A DNA stretch of 64,000 nt from Streptococcus cuniculipharyngis (GCF_007859195.1 NZ_VOHL01000001.1:641892-705891), one strand, 5' to 3'; shown: positions 35,689 to 45,781, counted from the first letter of the stretch. Numbers and translations: made by a program. Notes: generated by a model not told the origin, from the letters alone.

Positions 35689-35734
35689 AATGAGACAATG
35701 AAATTTTTTTACAAGATAGCAGGTCTATTTTCAT

Positions 35735-36601
35735 TTATTCAAATGCTTTAAGCACATCAGCAAAATTTTCCTGATAATAGTCAGCACTACTTCGGCAACC
35801 CAAGAGTCTCAATATCTCAATGGACGAACGAATTTTTTCTCGTCCTGCTTCTTTTTCACCACGCAAATAAGTATGATGACCATCGGCAATACGATAAATT
35901 AAACGCAGATAGGCTTCATTTTCTTCAAAAAAACGAATCTTAATCTGCTTATCAAAATAAGCAGCCTTAATCAGGTCTTTTTGCTCAACCGCCTTAAATA
36001 GACCATTAAGCAAGATGGTATGAATGGCATTACGGTGAGAGTTTAGCCCTTCGAAAAAGTCAATCCGCTGCAACATCTCACGCGTATAACGAAAATAACT
36101 CTCAAGTGGCAAGAGTGGCGAAATATCCGTAAAAATCGCCAACTCATACTCGCCCCAAATGTCCACCCGAAAGAGATAGTCATACAAAAAAGCCTGCTCA
36201 TCCTCGGTCAGCTCAACAGAGACAGAATTAGTCGCCAAATAGGTCTTGAAGGTCAAGGCATTAAGTAGATTGGCTTCCTGACCGGTTTCTTGGTAGGTCG
36301 CTTTTTCTCTCTCATAGCCTTTCTGCAAATAAGCGAAATCCTTTTTCTCTAAGGCCCGCCAAATCTCCTGCTTGAGCAGATGTCGTTGTGAAGGCTGAAA
36401 ACCACGCACCAGATAGGCAAACTCCGCTAGGTCCGTGTGAATATTGTCTAGGGCTGGTAGGAGCTTGGAGATGGTAATATCTGAATCACCATTTTCAAAC
36501 TTGCTCAGCATGGAATAGGACAGAGCCTGTCCTGCGGCTTCTTTGAGTGAAATTTTCCTAGCCGTTCGTAATTCCTTGAAAATCTGTCCCATTTCTACCA
36601 T
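35735..36601 (-). CDS. Rgg/GadR/MutR-family transcriptional regulator
   Basis: 288 residues. An N-terminal XRE-type helix-turn-helix (IFKELRTARKISLKEAAGQA, then SYSMLSKFENGDSDIT) is followed by a helical, TPR-like C-terminal domain, the Rgg/MutR layout. Members regulate bacteriocins, RiPPs and competence, often by binding a short peptide. It lies immediately upstream of the precursor/LanKC/MFS genes on the same strand and is separated by a terminator, as expected of a dedicated activator. I found no short hydrophobic pheromone gene beside it. Confidence 0.88.
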   Translation of the reverse strand: MVEMGQIFKELRTARKISLKEAAGQALSYSMLSKFENGDSDITISKLLPALDNIHTDLAEFAYLVRGFQPSQRHLLKQEIWRALEKKDFAYLQKGYEREKATYQETGQEANLLNALTFKTYLATNSVSVELTEDEQAFLYDYLFRVDIWGEYELAIFTDISPLLPLESYFRYTREMLQRIDFFEGLNSHRNAIHTILLNGLFKAVEQKDLIKAAYFDKQIKIRFFEENEAYLRLIYRIADGHHTYLRGEKEAGREKIRSSIEILRLLGCRSSADYYQENFADVLKAFE

Positions 36602-36623
36602 GTCATTTCCCCCTTATCTGATA

Positions 36624-36645
36624 AGAAAAGCCGCTCGTTAGCGAC
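36624..36645 (-). terminator. Terminator after era
   Basis: GTCGCTAACGAGCGGC hairpin followed by TTTTC on the minus strand, directly after the era stop codon. Confidence 0.6.
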
Positions 36646-36653
36646 TTATTTAC

Positions 36654-37553
36654 CTAATATTCCTTGGCATTGTAGCCAAAATCGGCCAAGTCTAGCTTCT
36701 TGTCTCGCCAATTTTTCTTGACCTTGACCCAAGTCTCCAAAAAGACCTTGTCACCCAACATGAGCTCAATATCACGGCGAGCTAGCGAGCCAATCTTTTT
36801 CAGCATGCTACCTCCCTTGCCAATGATAATCCCCTTTTGACTATCACGTTCCACCATAACTGTTGCACGAATATGAACCTTATCCGTCTCTTGGTCCCGT
36901 TTCATGCTATCGATAACCACTGCCACCGAGTGGGGCACCTCCTGCTGGGTCAAATGGAGCACCTTTTCTCGAATCATCTCTGAGACCAAGAAACGTTCTG
37001 GGTGATCTGTAATCTGATCATCTGGAAAATACTGGAAACCTTCTTCAAGATTGTCCACTAAGATGTCCATCAGACGGTTGACATTATTGCCTTGGGTGGC
37101 AGAAATCGGCACAATTTCTTTAAAGTCCATCTGACTACGGAAATCTTCAATCTGCTCCAGGAGTTGATCTGGATGTACCTTGTCAATCTTGTTAATGACT
37201 AAAATCACGGGCACCTTAGCGGCCTTGAGCCGCTCCATAATCATGTCATCTCCCTTACCTCGTGCTTCATCCGCTGGCACCATGAAAAGCACGGTCTCCA
37301 CCTCACGCAGGGTACTATAAGCCGACTCCACCATAAAATCACCCAGAGCCGTTTTGGGCTTGTGAATTCCTGGGGTGTCAATAAAGACAATCTGCTCGTT
37401 AGGGGTCGTGTAAATCCCCATAATTTTGTTACGGGTTGTCTGAGCCTTGTCACTCATAATGGCAATCTTTTGCCCCATGACATAGTTCAAAAAGGTTGAT
37501 TTCCCAACATTGGGACGCCCCAAAATCGCAACAAATCCTGACTTAAAACTCAT
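36654..37553 (-). CDS. era: GTPase Era
   Basis: Essential GTPase that binds 16S rRNA and helps 30S subunit maturation. 299 residues. G1 is [10 protein letters not shown] near residue 12, G3 DTPGIHKP near 58 and G4 NKID near 120. The C-terminal KH domain includes [20 protein letters not shown]. The [17 protein letters not shown] effector loop is present ([13 protein letters not shown]). It is the last gene of the ybeY-dgkA-era operon, the widespread Firmicutes order. Confidence 0.97.
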   Translation of the reverse strand: MSFKSGFVAILGRPNVGKSTFLNYVMGQKIAIMSDKAQTTRNKIMGIYTTPNEQIVFIDTPGIHKPKTALGDFMVESAYSTLREVETVLFMVPADEARGKGDDMIMERLKAAKVPVILVINKIDKVHPDQLLEQIEDFRSQMDFKEIVPISATQGNNVNRLMDILVDNLEEGFQYFPDDQITDHPERFLVSEMIREKVLHLTQQEVPHSVAVVIDSMKRDQETDKVHIRATVMVERDSQKGIIIGKGGSMLKKIGSLARRDIELMLGDKVFLETWVKVKKNWRDKKLDLADFGYNAKEY

Positions 37554-37562
37554 GTATTCTCC

Positions 37563-37970
37563 TCAATTTCCAAAAAACAAGTGCCAAATTCTTGGCAAAA
37601 AAATCACACAACCTGTGATAAGCGCATAAATTGAAATCACCAAGACGGCACCGGCCGCCATATCTTTGGCATTCTTAGCCAACATAGAAAAATGATAATC
37701 ACTGGCCAAATCAACGACATTTTCCAAGGCAGAATTGATAATTTCAAAGGCAATCACTAAAAAGATACTCAGGAGCAGAAAGAGCCATTCCACTGTTGAG
37801 ATACGAAAGATAGCTCCTGCCACCACTGCTGTTACGGCAGAAAGGGCATGCTTTTTCATATTACGCTCTTCAACAAAAGCTGTCCCAATACCTGTCAGAG
37901 CAAACTCTAAACTAGCAATTAAATCGCGATTTTTCCATTTTTTGGGGGATTTATTCTCGTGTAAGACCAT
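37563..37970 (-). CDS. dgkA: Diacylglycerol/undecaprenol kinase family protein
   Basis: Small membrane kinase (135 aa) that in Gram-positives phosphorylates undecaprenol for the cell-wall lipid carrier pool. It has the conserved basic start, then [18 protein letters not shown], and the catalytic stretch [21 protein letters not shown] followed by [13 protein letters not shown]. Three transmembrane helices are visible. The start overlaps the ybeY end by 20 nt. No strong ribosome site is visible, so translation is probably coupled. Confidence 0.92.
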   Translation of the reverse strand: MVLHENKSPKKWKNRDLIASLEFALTGIGTAFVEERNMKKHALSAVTAVVAGAIFRISTVEWLFLLLSIFLVIAFEIINSALENVVDLASDYHFSMLAKNAKDMAAGAVLVISIYALITGCVIFLPRIWHLFFGN

Positions 37971-38448
37971 AGGCTGTCAATATTTCTTCCTGTAAACCAA
38001 ACATCTCTGCTTCTTCTTCGGGCGTGTAGTGATCATAGCCATTGATATGTAAAAAACCATGCACTGCTAAAAAACCCATTTCGCGTTCAAACGAATGACC
38101 ATAGTCACTGGCCTGTTCCTTAGCCTTGTCCACAGAGATAAACAACTCACCTAGATAGGCATCAAAATCCGCCATCATCTCAGCCAAATCAGGATTTTCT
38201 GCCAAATCCTCCTCAGCCACAATAATATCATGTTCAGGTTTATACTCCAGACTAATCACATCAGTCGGACGGTCGGTCTCACGGTAGAGCAAGTTGAGTT
38301 CATGGCTCCGCTCATTGGTCACAAAGGTAAGGGCCATCTCCTTGGCAGACTTGCCTAGCCTGTCTGCTGCAAAGCTTAAAATCTCCTGGGTCTGCTTTTT
38401 GATTTCTTCCGAAACCTGACCCGTTTCATCAATCATTTCAATATACAT
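37951..38448 (-). CDS. ybeY: Endoribonuclease YbeY
   Basis: Metal-dependent RNase for 16S rRNA 3'-end maturation and ribosome quality control. 165 residues with the zinc site [11 protein letters not shown], the three-His UPF0054 signature (H-x3-H-x5-H), near residue 136. It is preceded by [20 protein letters not shown] and the [18 protein letters not shown] stretch. First gene of ybeY-dgkA-era. Confidence 0.96.
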   Translation of the reverse strand: MYIEMIDETGQVSEEIKKQTQEILSFAADRLGKSAKEMALTFVTNERSHELNLLYRETDRPTDVISLEYKPEHDIIVAEEDLAENPDLAEMMADFDAYLGELFISVDKAKEQASDYGHSFEREMGFLAVHGFLHINGYDHYTPEEEAEMFGLQEEILTAYGLTRE

Positions 38449-38556
38449 CTTTTCACTTCTTTCGTCCGTCTTTTCTTTATTATACCATATTTCAAGGCTT
38501 ATTTTATGAAAAAGACCGTAGAAGCTAGGGTTAAGAGCTTGTCAGATCAGATGAAA

Positions 38557-39030
38557 CTAGTGTCCCATCTCAAAACCTTGTGCGAAATACTCCTCAATCA
38601 TCAATTTCTGTTGGGGACTAATAATCTCTAACTGCTCTAATTCTTCCTGACTAAAAAAGGCCAATTCCAATGTTTCATCATTGGAAAAATCCTCAATATC
38701 AAAGGCCTTAACCGCCCTAACTTGATAGAGAAAGCCTACCGTCTGAGCCACGTCACCATTGGGATAATGCTCTTCATAATTGGTATAGACATTAAGCAAT
38801 TTAATCGGCTCAATCTCAATACCTGATTCTTCCATAAATTCTCGCTTGAGAGCGTCAACAGACGATTCCCCCAATTCCCAACAACCACCCAAGAGTGACC
38901 AAGTTCCAATAACATCGGACCGTTTTTGACATAAAATTCGACCTTCATCATCTGCTAAAATGCCAACTGAAAAATTGAGAAAAATCTTATCCTGCCCAAC
39001 CTTGGAACGGATAAAACTAATATAATCCAT
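38557..39030 (-). CDS. Nudix hydrolase
   Basis: 157 residues with Nudix box GGCWELGESSVDALKREFMEESGI; the first two glycines and the REFMEE glutamates are intact. The N-terminus (MDYISFIRSKVGQDKIFL) is the form seen in streptococcal Nudix genes next to phoH. The substrate is undetermined. It lies 2 nt downstream of phoH, so the two are cotranscribed. 108 nt separate it from ybeY, with no clear terminator visible there. Confidence 0.85.
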   Translation of the reverse strand: MDYISFIRSKVGQDKIFLNFSVGILADDEGRILCQKRSDVIGTWSLLGGCWELGESSVDALKREFMEESGIEIEPIKLLNVYTNYEEHYPNGDVAQTVGFLYQVRAVKAFDIEDFSNDETLELAFFSQEELEQLEIISPQQKLMIEEYFAQGFEMGH

Positions 39031-39032
39031 GA

Positions 39033-39980
39033 CTAATCCTCATAAGCCCGAATAATCTCAGCGACAACTGGGTGGCGAACCACATCCTTGGCTGAAAAAT
39101 GAACAAAATCAACGGCCTTGACCTGCTTTAATTTTTCCATGGCATCCATTAGACCAGATTTGACATTTTTAGGAAGATCAATCTGGCTAATATCCCCATT
39201 AACAATCATCTTAGATTGAAAACCTAGGCGGGTCAAGAACATTTTCATCTGCATGATGGTCGTATTTTGAGCCTCGTCTAAGATAACAAAGGCATCATCC
39301 AAAGTTCGCCCCCGCATATAGGCTAAGGGGGCAATCTCAATAATCTCTCGATCCATGAGCCGTGTGGTCTGCTCCTTGCCCAAAATACGGTAGAGGGCAT
39401 CATAGACTGGACGGAGATAAGGATCCACCTTTTCCTTCAAATCACCCGGCAAAAACCCTAGATTTTCACCCGCTTCAACCGCAGGACGCGTCAGAATAAT
39501 CCGCTTGACTTGACCACGTTTGAGAGCTGTTACCGCCAAGGTCACCGCCAAAAAAGTCTTACCTGTTCCTGCTGGCCCGATACCAAATACAATATCATGT
39601 TTTTTGACACTATCTGCATAAATTTTTTGCCCCAAGGTCTTGACCCGAATAGGCTTGCCAGCAACATCCTTGATGATTTCTTCTTCATAAAGGGCAATAA
39701 ATTTATCTATCTCGCCTGTCCTAACCATGGAAATGGCTGTCACCACATCAGAGCTATTGATAACCATGCCCCGACCTACCAGCACTAAAAGGGCCTGAAT
39801 AACCAAGCGGGCCTGTTCCACACATTCCTCAGAACCTAAGACCTGCACCCATTCACTGCCAGCATGAATGGTCACCCCCAGTTCTTCTTCCAATAAACCT
39901 AAGTGGCGTTCATTGCTACCAAATAAGGCCAAGGCATCCTCGGGATGATTTAATTTAATATCAACTGTTTGTTCTTGCAA
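39033..39980 (-). CDS. phoH: PhoH family ATPase
   Basis: Cytoplasmic ATPase related to the helicase core, of uncertain role in RNA metabolism. 315 residues. It has an N-terminal KH-like part (about 1-90), Walker A GPAGTGKTFLAVT near residue 137, RPAVEAGENLGFLPGDL, and Walker B AFVILDEAQNTT near 235. The start is TTG at 39980, 8 nt after GGAG. Neighbours YozE and msrA lie upstream; the phoH-Nudix-ybeY-dgkA-era block is standard. Confidence 0.95.
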   Translation of the reverse strand: MQEQTVDIKLNHPEDALALFGSNERHLGLLEEELGVTIHAGSEWVQVLGSEECVEQARLVIQALLVLVGRGMVINSSDVVTAISMVRTGEIDKFIALYEEEIIKDVAGKPIRVKTLGQKIYADSVKKHDIVFGIGPAGTGKTFLAVTLAVTALKRGQVKRIILTRPAVEAGENLGFLPGDLKEKVDPYLRPVYDALYRILGKEQTTRLMDREIIEIAPLAYMRGRTLDDAFVILDEAQNTTIMQMKMFLTRLGFQSKMIVNGDISQIDLPKNVKSGLMDAMEKLKQVKAVDFVHFSAKDVVRHPVVAEIIRAYED

Positions 39981-39996
39981 CTAGATCTCCTTCTTC

Positions 39997-40212
39997 TTAA
40001 TGGGCCAAATAATCTTCCCAAATCTGATCAAACTCACTCAAATTAAACGCAAAACTCGCCTCATCTTCCAAATATCGACTAATCACCTCAAAATCATCCG
40101 TGTGTTTGGGAAAGGTCGTTTCTTCAAAAACATAGGCGGCCAAGCGGGCGGCAGGAGCCTGACTTTTGGAATGGCGTTGGGTCATCAACCAACTATAAAA
40201 AGATTTTCTCAT
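39997..40212 (-). CDS. YozE family protein (SAM-like fold)
   Basis: 71-residue acidic protein starting [20 protein letters not shown]. The family signature (S-F-Y-x-W, then [16 protein letters not shown] and FDQIWEDY) is complete. YozE-like proteins are small helical proteins of unknown function in Firmicutes. The start overlaps the end of msrA by 4 nt, so it belongs to the same operon. Confidence 0.9.
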   Translation of the reverse strand: MRKSFYSWLMTQRHSKSQAPAARLAAYVFEETTFPKHTDDFEVISRYLEDEASFAFNLSEFDQIWEDYLAH

Positions 40213-40718
40213 GACCAATGGCTCTCCAAAAAGTCATGACGAATTTTACTAGATAAGGCATAGCGGAAAGGATCTTTTTTATAAAAGGCCTGGTGATACT
40301 CTTCCGCTTCATAGAACGTTTTTGCTGGTTCAATGCTTGTGACAATAGGGCGGTCAAAACGTCCTGATGCCGCCAAACGCTCCTTGGAGGCCTCAGCAAT
40401 CAAACGTTGCTCCTCACTGGTATAAAAAATCACTGGTCGATAACTATCCCCACGATCCTGAAATTGGCCAAAAGCATCTGTTGGATCAGTCTGTCGCCAA
40501 TAAAGCTCTACCAAATCGGCATAGGAAAGTTTTTCAGGATCAAAAATTATCTCTACTGCTTCCGTGTGACCTGTCGTCTTGGAACAAACTTGCTCATAAG
40601 TTGGGTTGGGAACATGACCGCCTGTGTAACCACTACGCACCGATAAAACTCCCGGACTTTCTTCAAAAGGTTGCACCATACACCAAAAACACCCACCTGC
40701 AAAAATGGCTCTCTCCAT
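40209..40718 (-). CDS. msrA: Peptide-methionine (S)-S-oxide reductase
   Basis: Repairs oxidised methionine in proteins. [20 protein letters not shown] contains the catalytic GCFWC cysteine, and [20 protein letters not shown] and [12 protein letters not shown] follow the family closely. I start at ATG 40718 behind GGAGGTGAG (169 aa); the longer frame to 40784 includes non-conserved residues. No fused MsrB domain is present. Confidence 0.95.
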   Translation of the reverse strand: MERAIFAGGCFWCMVQPFEESPGVLSVRSGYTGGHVPNPTYEQVCSKTTGHTEAVEIIFDPEKLSYADLVELYWRQTDPTDAFGQFQDRGDSYRPVIFYTSEEQRLIAEASKERLAASGRFDRPIVTSIEPAKTFYEAEEYHQAFYKKDPFRYALSSKIRHDFLESHWS

Positions 40719-40751
40719 CTTCTCACCTCCAAGTTTTTTCTTTATTGTAAC

Positions 40752-40779
40752 AAAAAAATCCCAGAAAGTCTGAGATTTT
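40752..40779 (-). terminator. Terminator between dacA and msrA
   Basis: AAAATCTCAGA / TCTGGGATTTT stem (one G-U), followed by Ts on the minus strand. Confidence 0.8.
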
Positions 40780-40807
40780 GCCACTTGTCTAGCCCTTGTA
40801 GGCTAAG

Positions 40808-42118
40808 CTATGATTTGGACTGTTGCCGTTTCCGTCTAGCCCAAAGTAGACAAACTGGTGCTAGGATGAGTAAGGGGAGCAAGAAAAGGAAGTACCAATA
40901 CTGGCTAAGTAAGGGTAAAAGTGACTTACTCTTGCTGCTAACTTTCCGACTGATAAGCTCTACCGGATTGACAGGCTTGACCTTAAGGCTATTTTTTATC
41001 AATGGACTGACTGTTTCCAAACCATTAGCCAGCTTGAGTTGGTCATCTTCAACCACAAATGTTGGCTTAGCTCCTTTGGCAACTGTAGCATATAGGTCTT
41101 TGTCCAAGTCATATTTTTTCCCATCAATGGTCTGCTGGCCAGCACTTAAGACCTTCTTATACTCATAATCAGCATAGGATTTCTCAACCAAGGCATTACC
41201 AAAAGGATGACGGTAGAATTCACCATTTTGATCATACCAGTCACCGACTCCCATAATCACCGCAATACGACCTTGGTCGCCACGCTTGACCGTCATCACA
41301 TAGTTAAAGGCAGCCCCAGGACTAGAGCCTGTTTTAAGACCATTTGCCCCCTCAATACCATAAATCGCCCCTTCAAGAGAATGATTGTAGGCACTAAAGG
41401 TTTCTTCATAAGGCGTACCAGCCTTAACTGTCACTAATAGATTCTTGGTATGGTCAATGATTTCTGGGTAATCTTTCAAGAAATGATAGGTTAAAATAGC
41501 CAAATCACGGGCCGTTGTCTGGTTAGGAGCATTTTTATTATAACGAGTAGGATTGTAGTAACCTTCAAAACTAACAGCTGCTGCCCCACTTGCATTCATC
41601 CAGCTAGTGTTGGTCATGCCTAACTCCTTGGACTTGGCATTCATCATGTCAAGAAAGGCATCTGGATCATCATTGGACAAGTAATTGGCCAACATGACTG
41701 TTGCCACATTAGATGATGGCACCACGGTCATGGTAATTAGTTCATCAACGGTATAATCAACACCGGCGACAATATTATTATTAGAAATGGCATAAATGCC
41801 CGCAATGGCCTGGTCAGTCGGCTTGGCTGTAATGACAGTATCTTCACTTAACTGCCCTTTTGCCATAGCCTCATAGACCAAATAAAGGGTCATGAGCTTG
41901 CTCATGCTGGCTGGATCACGAATGGCATCTGGATTATCCTGCCATAAAACAGCCCCAGTCTCCCCATCAATAACAATACTCGACTTGGGACGATTTTCTT
42001 CACTGACCTCATAGCCTGCTGCCCGAGTAATATCCATTAAATCATCTGCCGCTACTGTCTTTGCCACTAAGCTCCATATCAAGATTAAGCAAATCAGAAT
42101 CTTCCGTTTCATCTTCAT
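40808..42118 (-). CDS. dacA: D-alanyl-D-alanine carboxypeptidase (PBP, DacA type)
   Basis: Trims the terminal D-Ala from peptidoglycan stem peptides outside the membrane. 436 residues. A signal peptide (MKMKRKILICLILIWSLVAKT) precedes the mature enzyme. The active-site triads are visible: SMSK near residue 71, SSN near 135 and KTGS near 260. A beta-rich C-terminal domain is followed by a transmembrane helix and basic tail (YFLFLLPLLILAPVCLLWARRK) anchoring it. Monocistronic with its own terminator. Confidence 0.93.
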   Translation of the reverse strand: MKMKRKILICLILIWSLVAKTVAADDLMDITRAAGYEVSEENRPKSSIVIDGETGAVLWQDNPDAIRDPASMSKLMTLYLVYEAMAKGQLSEDTVITAKPTDQAIAGIYAISNNNIVAGVDYTVDELITMTVVPSSNVATVMLANYLSNDDPDAFLDMMNAKSKELGMTNTSWMNASGAAAVSFEGYYNPTRYNKNAPNQTTARDLAILTYHFLKDYPEIIDHTKNLLVTVKAGTPYEETFSAYNHSLEGAIYGIEGANGLKTGSSPGAAFNYVMTVKRGDQGRIAVIMGVGDWYDQNGEFYRHPFGNALVEKSYADYEYKKVLSAGQQTIDGKKYDLDKDLYATVAKGAKPTFVVEDDQLKLANGLETVSPLIKNSLKVKPVNPVELISRKVSSKSKSLLPLLSQYWYFLFLLPLLILAPVCLLWARRKRQQSKS

Positions 42119-42146
42119 TTCCTTCCAGCTAGTTTACGTTTCTCTT

Positions 42147-43016
42147 CTATGTTATTGATTCAATCAACTCTGTGCCAAACTGATCCTGTTTAACTTTACC
42201 AGCCTTCATCAAACCACCTAAGGCCTTCTTGAATTGGCCCTTAGAAATGCCAAAAACAGCCTTGATGTCTGCCGGTGATGACTTGTCATTCAGGGTCATA
42301 AAGCCCCCTTTAGCTTCCAGATAAGTCAAAATCATCTGAGCATCATTTTCCAACATCTCAAACGAACGTGGTTTTAGAGAAAGATTGAGGGTCCGATCAA
42401 CTGCCCGATAGCCAATGACACGAGCATCTAAGACCTGCCCCAAGCGTGGCTCCTGATAGCGTTCATTGGGATGAATAAAGCCTAACATATTATTTTGAGG
42501 CAGATAAACAAAGGTTCCTGACAGTTTCAAACGGTAAACAATGGCTGGTAGTTGCTGATTTTGCATATTATCATAGGCTGGACCAGCCAGTTTTTGAAAG
42601 ACCTCTGGTTCTGCTAAAAGTCCCCAAATGCGTCCTTTTTTATCCACATCTAGGCGAAGATAGAGTTTGTCACCTTTTTTAGGCCACAATTCCCTCATCT
42701 CAGGCAGAATATCCAAGGAAATCACAACCTGCTTATCTGGTAGGCCAGTATCAACAAAAACACCCAAATCACGACGAACATCCGTCACCACTCCCCAACC
42801 ATAAGTTTGCCGAGTCGCTGTCACATCTTGGGTCGTCAAACGTAATTTTTGCCGCATATCTGTATAGGCAAAGCCCTTAACCATCTGACCCAGACCATAC
42901 TGACCTTCCTTTTTATCCAAGGCAAAGGTTCGGCCCTCTTTTTGAATAAAATAAAAGTCCTTGTTTTCATCGGTCACTAGACCGCTAATCTCTCTCACCA
43001 GTAAATCTTCCATCAT
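42147..43016 (-). CDS. cvfB: S1 RNA-binding domain protein CvfB
   Basis: 289 residues with tandem S1-like modules (e.g. GWGVVTDVRRDLGVFVDTGLPD near 75, LGFIHPNERYQEPRLGQVLDARVIGY near 185). A C-terminal winged helix follows (SPADIKAVFGISKGQFKKALGGLMKAGK), the CvfB/YitL architecture. In S. aureus CvfB affects virulence gene expression through RNA binding. The ribosome site is weak (AATGAATG). It lies downstream of frr and its terminator. Confidence 0.9.
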   Translation of the reverse strand: MMEDLLVREISGLVTDENKDFYFIQKEGRTFALDKKEGQYGLGQMVKGFAYTDMRQKLRLTTQDVTATRQTYGWGVVTDVRRDLGVFVDTGLPDKQVVISLDILPEMRELWPKKGDKLYLRLDVDKKGRIWGLLAEPEVFQKLAGPAYDNMQNQQLPAIVYRLKLSGTFVYLPQNNMLGFIHPNERYQEPRLGQVLDARVIGYRAVDRTLNLSLKPRSFEMLENDAQMILTYLEAKGGFMTLNDKSSPADIKAVFGISKGQFKKALGGLMKAGKVKQDQFGTELIESIT

Positions 43017-43065
43017 TCATTATTCATCGACTTGACCAGTCAAGCCCCATCCTTTCCCTCTTGTT

Positions 43066-43095
43066 AAAAAGGCAGGATTTCTCGGAAATCCCGCC
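43066..43095 (-). terminator. Terminator after frr
   Basis: AGGCGGGATTTC / GAAATCCTGCCT stem with CGA loop, then TTTTT on the minus strand. Confidence 0.9.
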
Positions 43096-43108
43096 TACTG
43101 TTTGCTCC

Positions 43109-43666
43109 TTAAACTTCCAACAATTCTTTTTCCTTGTTAGCCGTCATTTGGTCAATATGTTTCACTGCCTCATCAGTCGCCTTCTGAATGTCTTTTTCCA
43201 AAACCTTCAACTCATCCTCAGTGATTTCTTTATTTTTCTCCTGCTTTTTAGCCTCATCCATAGCATCTCGACGAATATTACGGATGGCAACCTTAGCATT
43301 TTCTCCCACTTTCTTCACATCCTTAGCTAAGTCACGGCGTGTTTCTTCGGTCAAGGCAGGAATAACCAAACGAATAACAGACCCATCGTTGGCTGGATTG
43401 ATGCCCAAGTCAGACTCGTTAATGGCACGCTCAATCTCTTTCAAGACTGACTTATCAAATGGGGTGATTAAAAGAACACGAGCCTCTGGCACAGTGATTG
43501 AAGCCAACTGGTTCAGAGGGGTGGGTGCCCCATAATACTCCACTTGAATACGATCTAACAGGCTAGCATTGGCACGGCCAGCACGAATACTTGCAAATTC
43601 ACGTCCTAGTGACTGGTGTGATTGTTGAAAACGTTCTTGAGCTTTTTCGATAATTGGGTTAGCCAT
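43109..43666 (-). CDS. frr: Ribosome recycling factor
   Basis: Splits post-termination ribosomes with EF-G. 185 residues, starting [20 protein letters not shown]. Conserved stretches: [23 protein letters not shown] and the C-terminal [23 protein letters not shown]. It lies 11 nt after pyrH, the nearly universal pyrH-frr pairing. Confidence 0.97.
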   Translation of the reverse strand: MANPIIEKAQERFQQSHQSLGREFASIRAGRANASLLDRIQVEYYGAPTPLNQLASITVPEARVLLITPFDKSVLKEIERAINESDLGINPANDGSVIRLVIPALTEETRRDLAKDVKKVGENAKVAIRNIRRDAMDEAKKQEKNKEITEDELKVLEKDIQKATDEAVKHIDQMTANKEKELLEV

Positions 43667-43677
43667 AATTTTTTCCT

Positions 43678-44406
43678 CTATCCTTTTTTATTTGAAACCG
43701 TTGTTCCGATGTTCTCACCAAAAACAACTCGTTTGATGTTGCCCATTTCATTAAGGTTGAAGACAACCAAGTCAATGTCATTGTCCATGGACAAGGAACT
43801 AGCTGTTGAATCCATGATTTTCAGTCCTTGCTTCAAGACCTCCATGTGGGTCAATTCATCAAATTTAATCGCATCAGCATTCTTACGAGGGTCATCGTTA
43901 TAGACACCGTCAACCCCGTTTTTGGCCATGAGAATGGCATCCGCTTGAATTTCAGCTGCACGCAAGGCTGCTGTTGTATCCGTTGAAAAATAAGGAGAAC
44001 CTGTCCCAGCTGCAAAAATCACAATCCGTCCTTTTTCCAAGTGACGTAGGGCACGGCCACGCACATAAGGTTCTGCAATCTGTTGCATGGTAATGGCCGT
44101 CTGAACGCGTGTATCCACCCCGTATTGTTGCAGACTATCAGCCATCACCAAGGCATTCATCACCGTTCCTAACATGCCAGTGTAATCCGCCTGAACACGG
44201 TCCATACCAGCCTGTTCTGCCGGCTCTCCCCGCCAAAGGTTACCGCCACCAATAACCAGGGCAATTTGCACTCCAGAAGCAGCGACTTCTTGGATTTCCT
44301 TGGCCATTTCTTGCACTGTTGGCAGGTTAATGCCTACACCTCGTTCGCCCGCTAGGGCTTCACCAGATAATTTAATTAAGACACGCTTGTATTTAGGTTT
44401 TACCAT
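43678..44406 (-). CDS. pyrH: UMP kinase
   Basis: Hexameric amino-acid-kinase-fold enzyme phosphorylating UMP to UDP. 242 residues: [20 protein letters not shown], the phosphate-binding [44 protein letters not shown] and [17 protein letters not shown] are all typical. An AT-rich promoter region with TATGATAAAAT lies about 40 nt upstream. First gene of pyrH-frr. Confidence 0.97.
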   Translation of the reverse strand: MVKPKYKRVLIKLSGEALAGERGVGINLPTVQEMAKEIQEVAASGVQIALVIGGGNLWRGEPAEQAGMDRVQADYTGMLGTVMNALVMADSLQQYGVDTRVQTAITMQQIAEPYVRGRALRHLEKGRIVIFAAGTGSPYFSTDTTAALRAAEIQADAILMAKNGVDGVYNDDPRKNADAIKFDELTHMEVLKQGLKIMDSTASSLSMDNDIDLVVFNLNEMGNIKRVVFGENIGTTVSNKKG

Positions 44407-44542
44407 TTCTACTCTCTTACTCCTTATTTCATCTCTTCTATTTTATCATATTTTGTATCTTTTACCTAGTGAAAGAGCAGAAAAATTTCAGCTACTCAGC
44501 CAGTCTAACACAAACCCTTGCAATTAGCTTTAAGATAGTAAA

Positions 44543-44566
44543 AAATCCCATCAAAAGATGGGATTT
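44543..44566 (-). terminator. Terminator after rplA
   Basis: Perfect stem AAATCCCATC / GATGGGATTT with a 4-nt loop and following T run on the minus strand. Confidence 0.9.
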
Positions 44567-44572
44567 GATTTA

Positions 44573-45262
44573 TTAAAGTGAGTTTGGATCAACTTTGATA
44601 CCAACACCTTGAGTTGTCGTGATGGTTACAGAAGTCATGTAAGTTCCTTTAGCTGTTGCTGGTTTAGCCTTAACCATAACATCGTTGAAAGCTTTGAAGT
44701 TTTCAACCAATTTATCAGCGTCAAATGATACTTTACCAATGATAGCTTGCACGATACCTGCTTTGTCAGCACGGTAAGTGATTTTACCACCTTTAGACTC
44801 TTCAACTGCCTTAGCAACATCCATAGTTACTGTACCAGTTTTAGGGTTTGGCATCAAGTTACGTGGACCAAGCACGCGACCAAGACGACCAACAAGTGCC
44901 ATCATATCTGGTGTTGCGATAACAACATCAAAGTCCATCCAACCACCGTTGATTTTAGCAACAAGGTCATCTTCACCAACAAAGTCTGCACCTGCAGCTT
45001 TTGCTTCCTCAGCTTTTGCACCACGAGCAAATACCAAGACACGAGCAGTCTTACCAGTTCCGTTTGGCAATACCATTGCCCCACGGATTTGTTGGTCAGC
45101 CTTACGCACATCAATGTTAAGGTTGTAAGCAACTTCTACTGTTGCGTCAAATTTTGCAAAGTTCAATTCTTTTGAAAGTGCTACAGCTTCTTCAACGCTG
45201 TAAGCTTTTGTGCTGTCAATTTTCTCAAGTGCAGCACGCATTTGTTTGCTTTTTTTAGCCAT
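44573..45262 (-). CDS. rplA: 50S ribosomal protein L1
   Basis: Ribosomal L1 stalk protein and translational autoregulator (229 aa). It begins [20 protein letters not shown]; the RNA-binding stretch [20 protein letters not shown] is the family signature. It follows rplK with 93 nt between them; this gap contains the element 45284-45310 that resembles an L1 target. Confidence 0.97.
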   Translation of the reverse strand: MAKKSKQMRAALEKIDSTKAYSVEEAVALSKELNFAKFDATVEVAYNLNIDVRKADQQIRGAMVLPNGTGKTARVLVFARGAKAEEAKAAGADFVGEDDLVAKINGGWMDFDVVIATPDMMALVGRLGRVLGPRNLMPNPKTGTVTMDVAKAVEESKGGKITYRADKAGIVQAIIGKVSFDADKLVENFKAFNDVMVKAKPATAKGTYMTSVTITTTQGVGIKVDPNSL

Positions 45263-45283
45263 TTTTTTCTTTCTCCTTGTTAT

Positions 45284-45310
45284 GTGGTTTTAACGATTTT
45301 CATCTCCCAC
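45284..45310 (-). promoter_or_regulatory. Putative L1-binding mRNA element before rplA
   Basis: Minus-strand RNA GTGGGAGATGAAAATCG... ending AAAACCAC can close a GTGG/CCAC stem around an asymmetric GGAG-containing loop. The same arrangement occurs before rplK (45800-45836). Similarity to L1 targets is by eye. Confidence 0.5.
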
Positions 45311-45355
45311 GTCGCTCATCTGCTGATGAAGTCTTGCGGGTAAATGGGTGTTACC

Positions 45356-45781
45356 TTAGTCAGTAACAGTGAATCCCATAGAACGAGCAGTACCTTCGAT
45401 CATACGCATGGCAGCTTCAAGGCTAGCAGCGTTCAAATCTGGCATCTTAGTTTCAGCAATTTGTTGTACTTGTGCACGAGTTACTGAAGCAACTTTAGTT
45501 GTATTAGGTGTTCCTGAACCTTTTTCAACACCGGCAGCTTTTTTCAAAAGAACAGCAGCTGGTGGTGTTTTAGTGACGAAATCAAATGATTTATCTTCAT
45601 AAACAGTGATAACAACTGGGATAATCATGCCAGCTTGATCAGCTGTACGAGCGTTAAATTCTTTAGTGAATCCCATGATGTTGATTCCTGCTTGACCAAG
45701 TGCTGGTCCGACTGGTGGAGCTGGTGTCGCTTTACCAGCAGGAATTTGAAGTTTAACGAGTTTTTCGACTTTCTTAGCCAT
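45356..45781 (-). CDS. rplK: 50S ribosomal protein L11
   Basis: Ribosomal GTPase-centre protein (141 aa). It starts [20 protein letters not shown], with [17 protein letters not shown] and the C-terminal rRNA-binding domain including [14 protein letters not shown]. First gene of the rplK-rplA operon, preceded by the putative L1 element and, further up, a TATAAT-like sequence (about 45867). Confidence 0.97.
   Translation of the reverse strand: MAKKVEKLVKLQIPAGKATPAPPVGPALGQAGINIMGFTKEFNARTADQAGMIIPVVITVYEDKSFDFVTKTPPAAVLLKKAAGVEKGSGTPNTTKVASVTRAQVQQIAETKMPDLNAASLEAAMRMIEGTARSMGFTVTD

Noticed and set aside
35604..35696. Possible short hydrophobic pheromone gene (SHP) for the Rgg protein on the plus strand (ATG GCA GAG ...)
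   Set aside because: The 30-codon ORF lacks a ribosome site, is not hydrophobic in the SHP manner and overlaps the rgg terminator.
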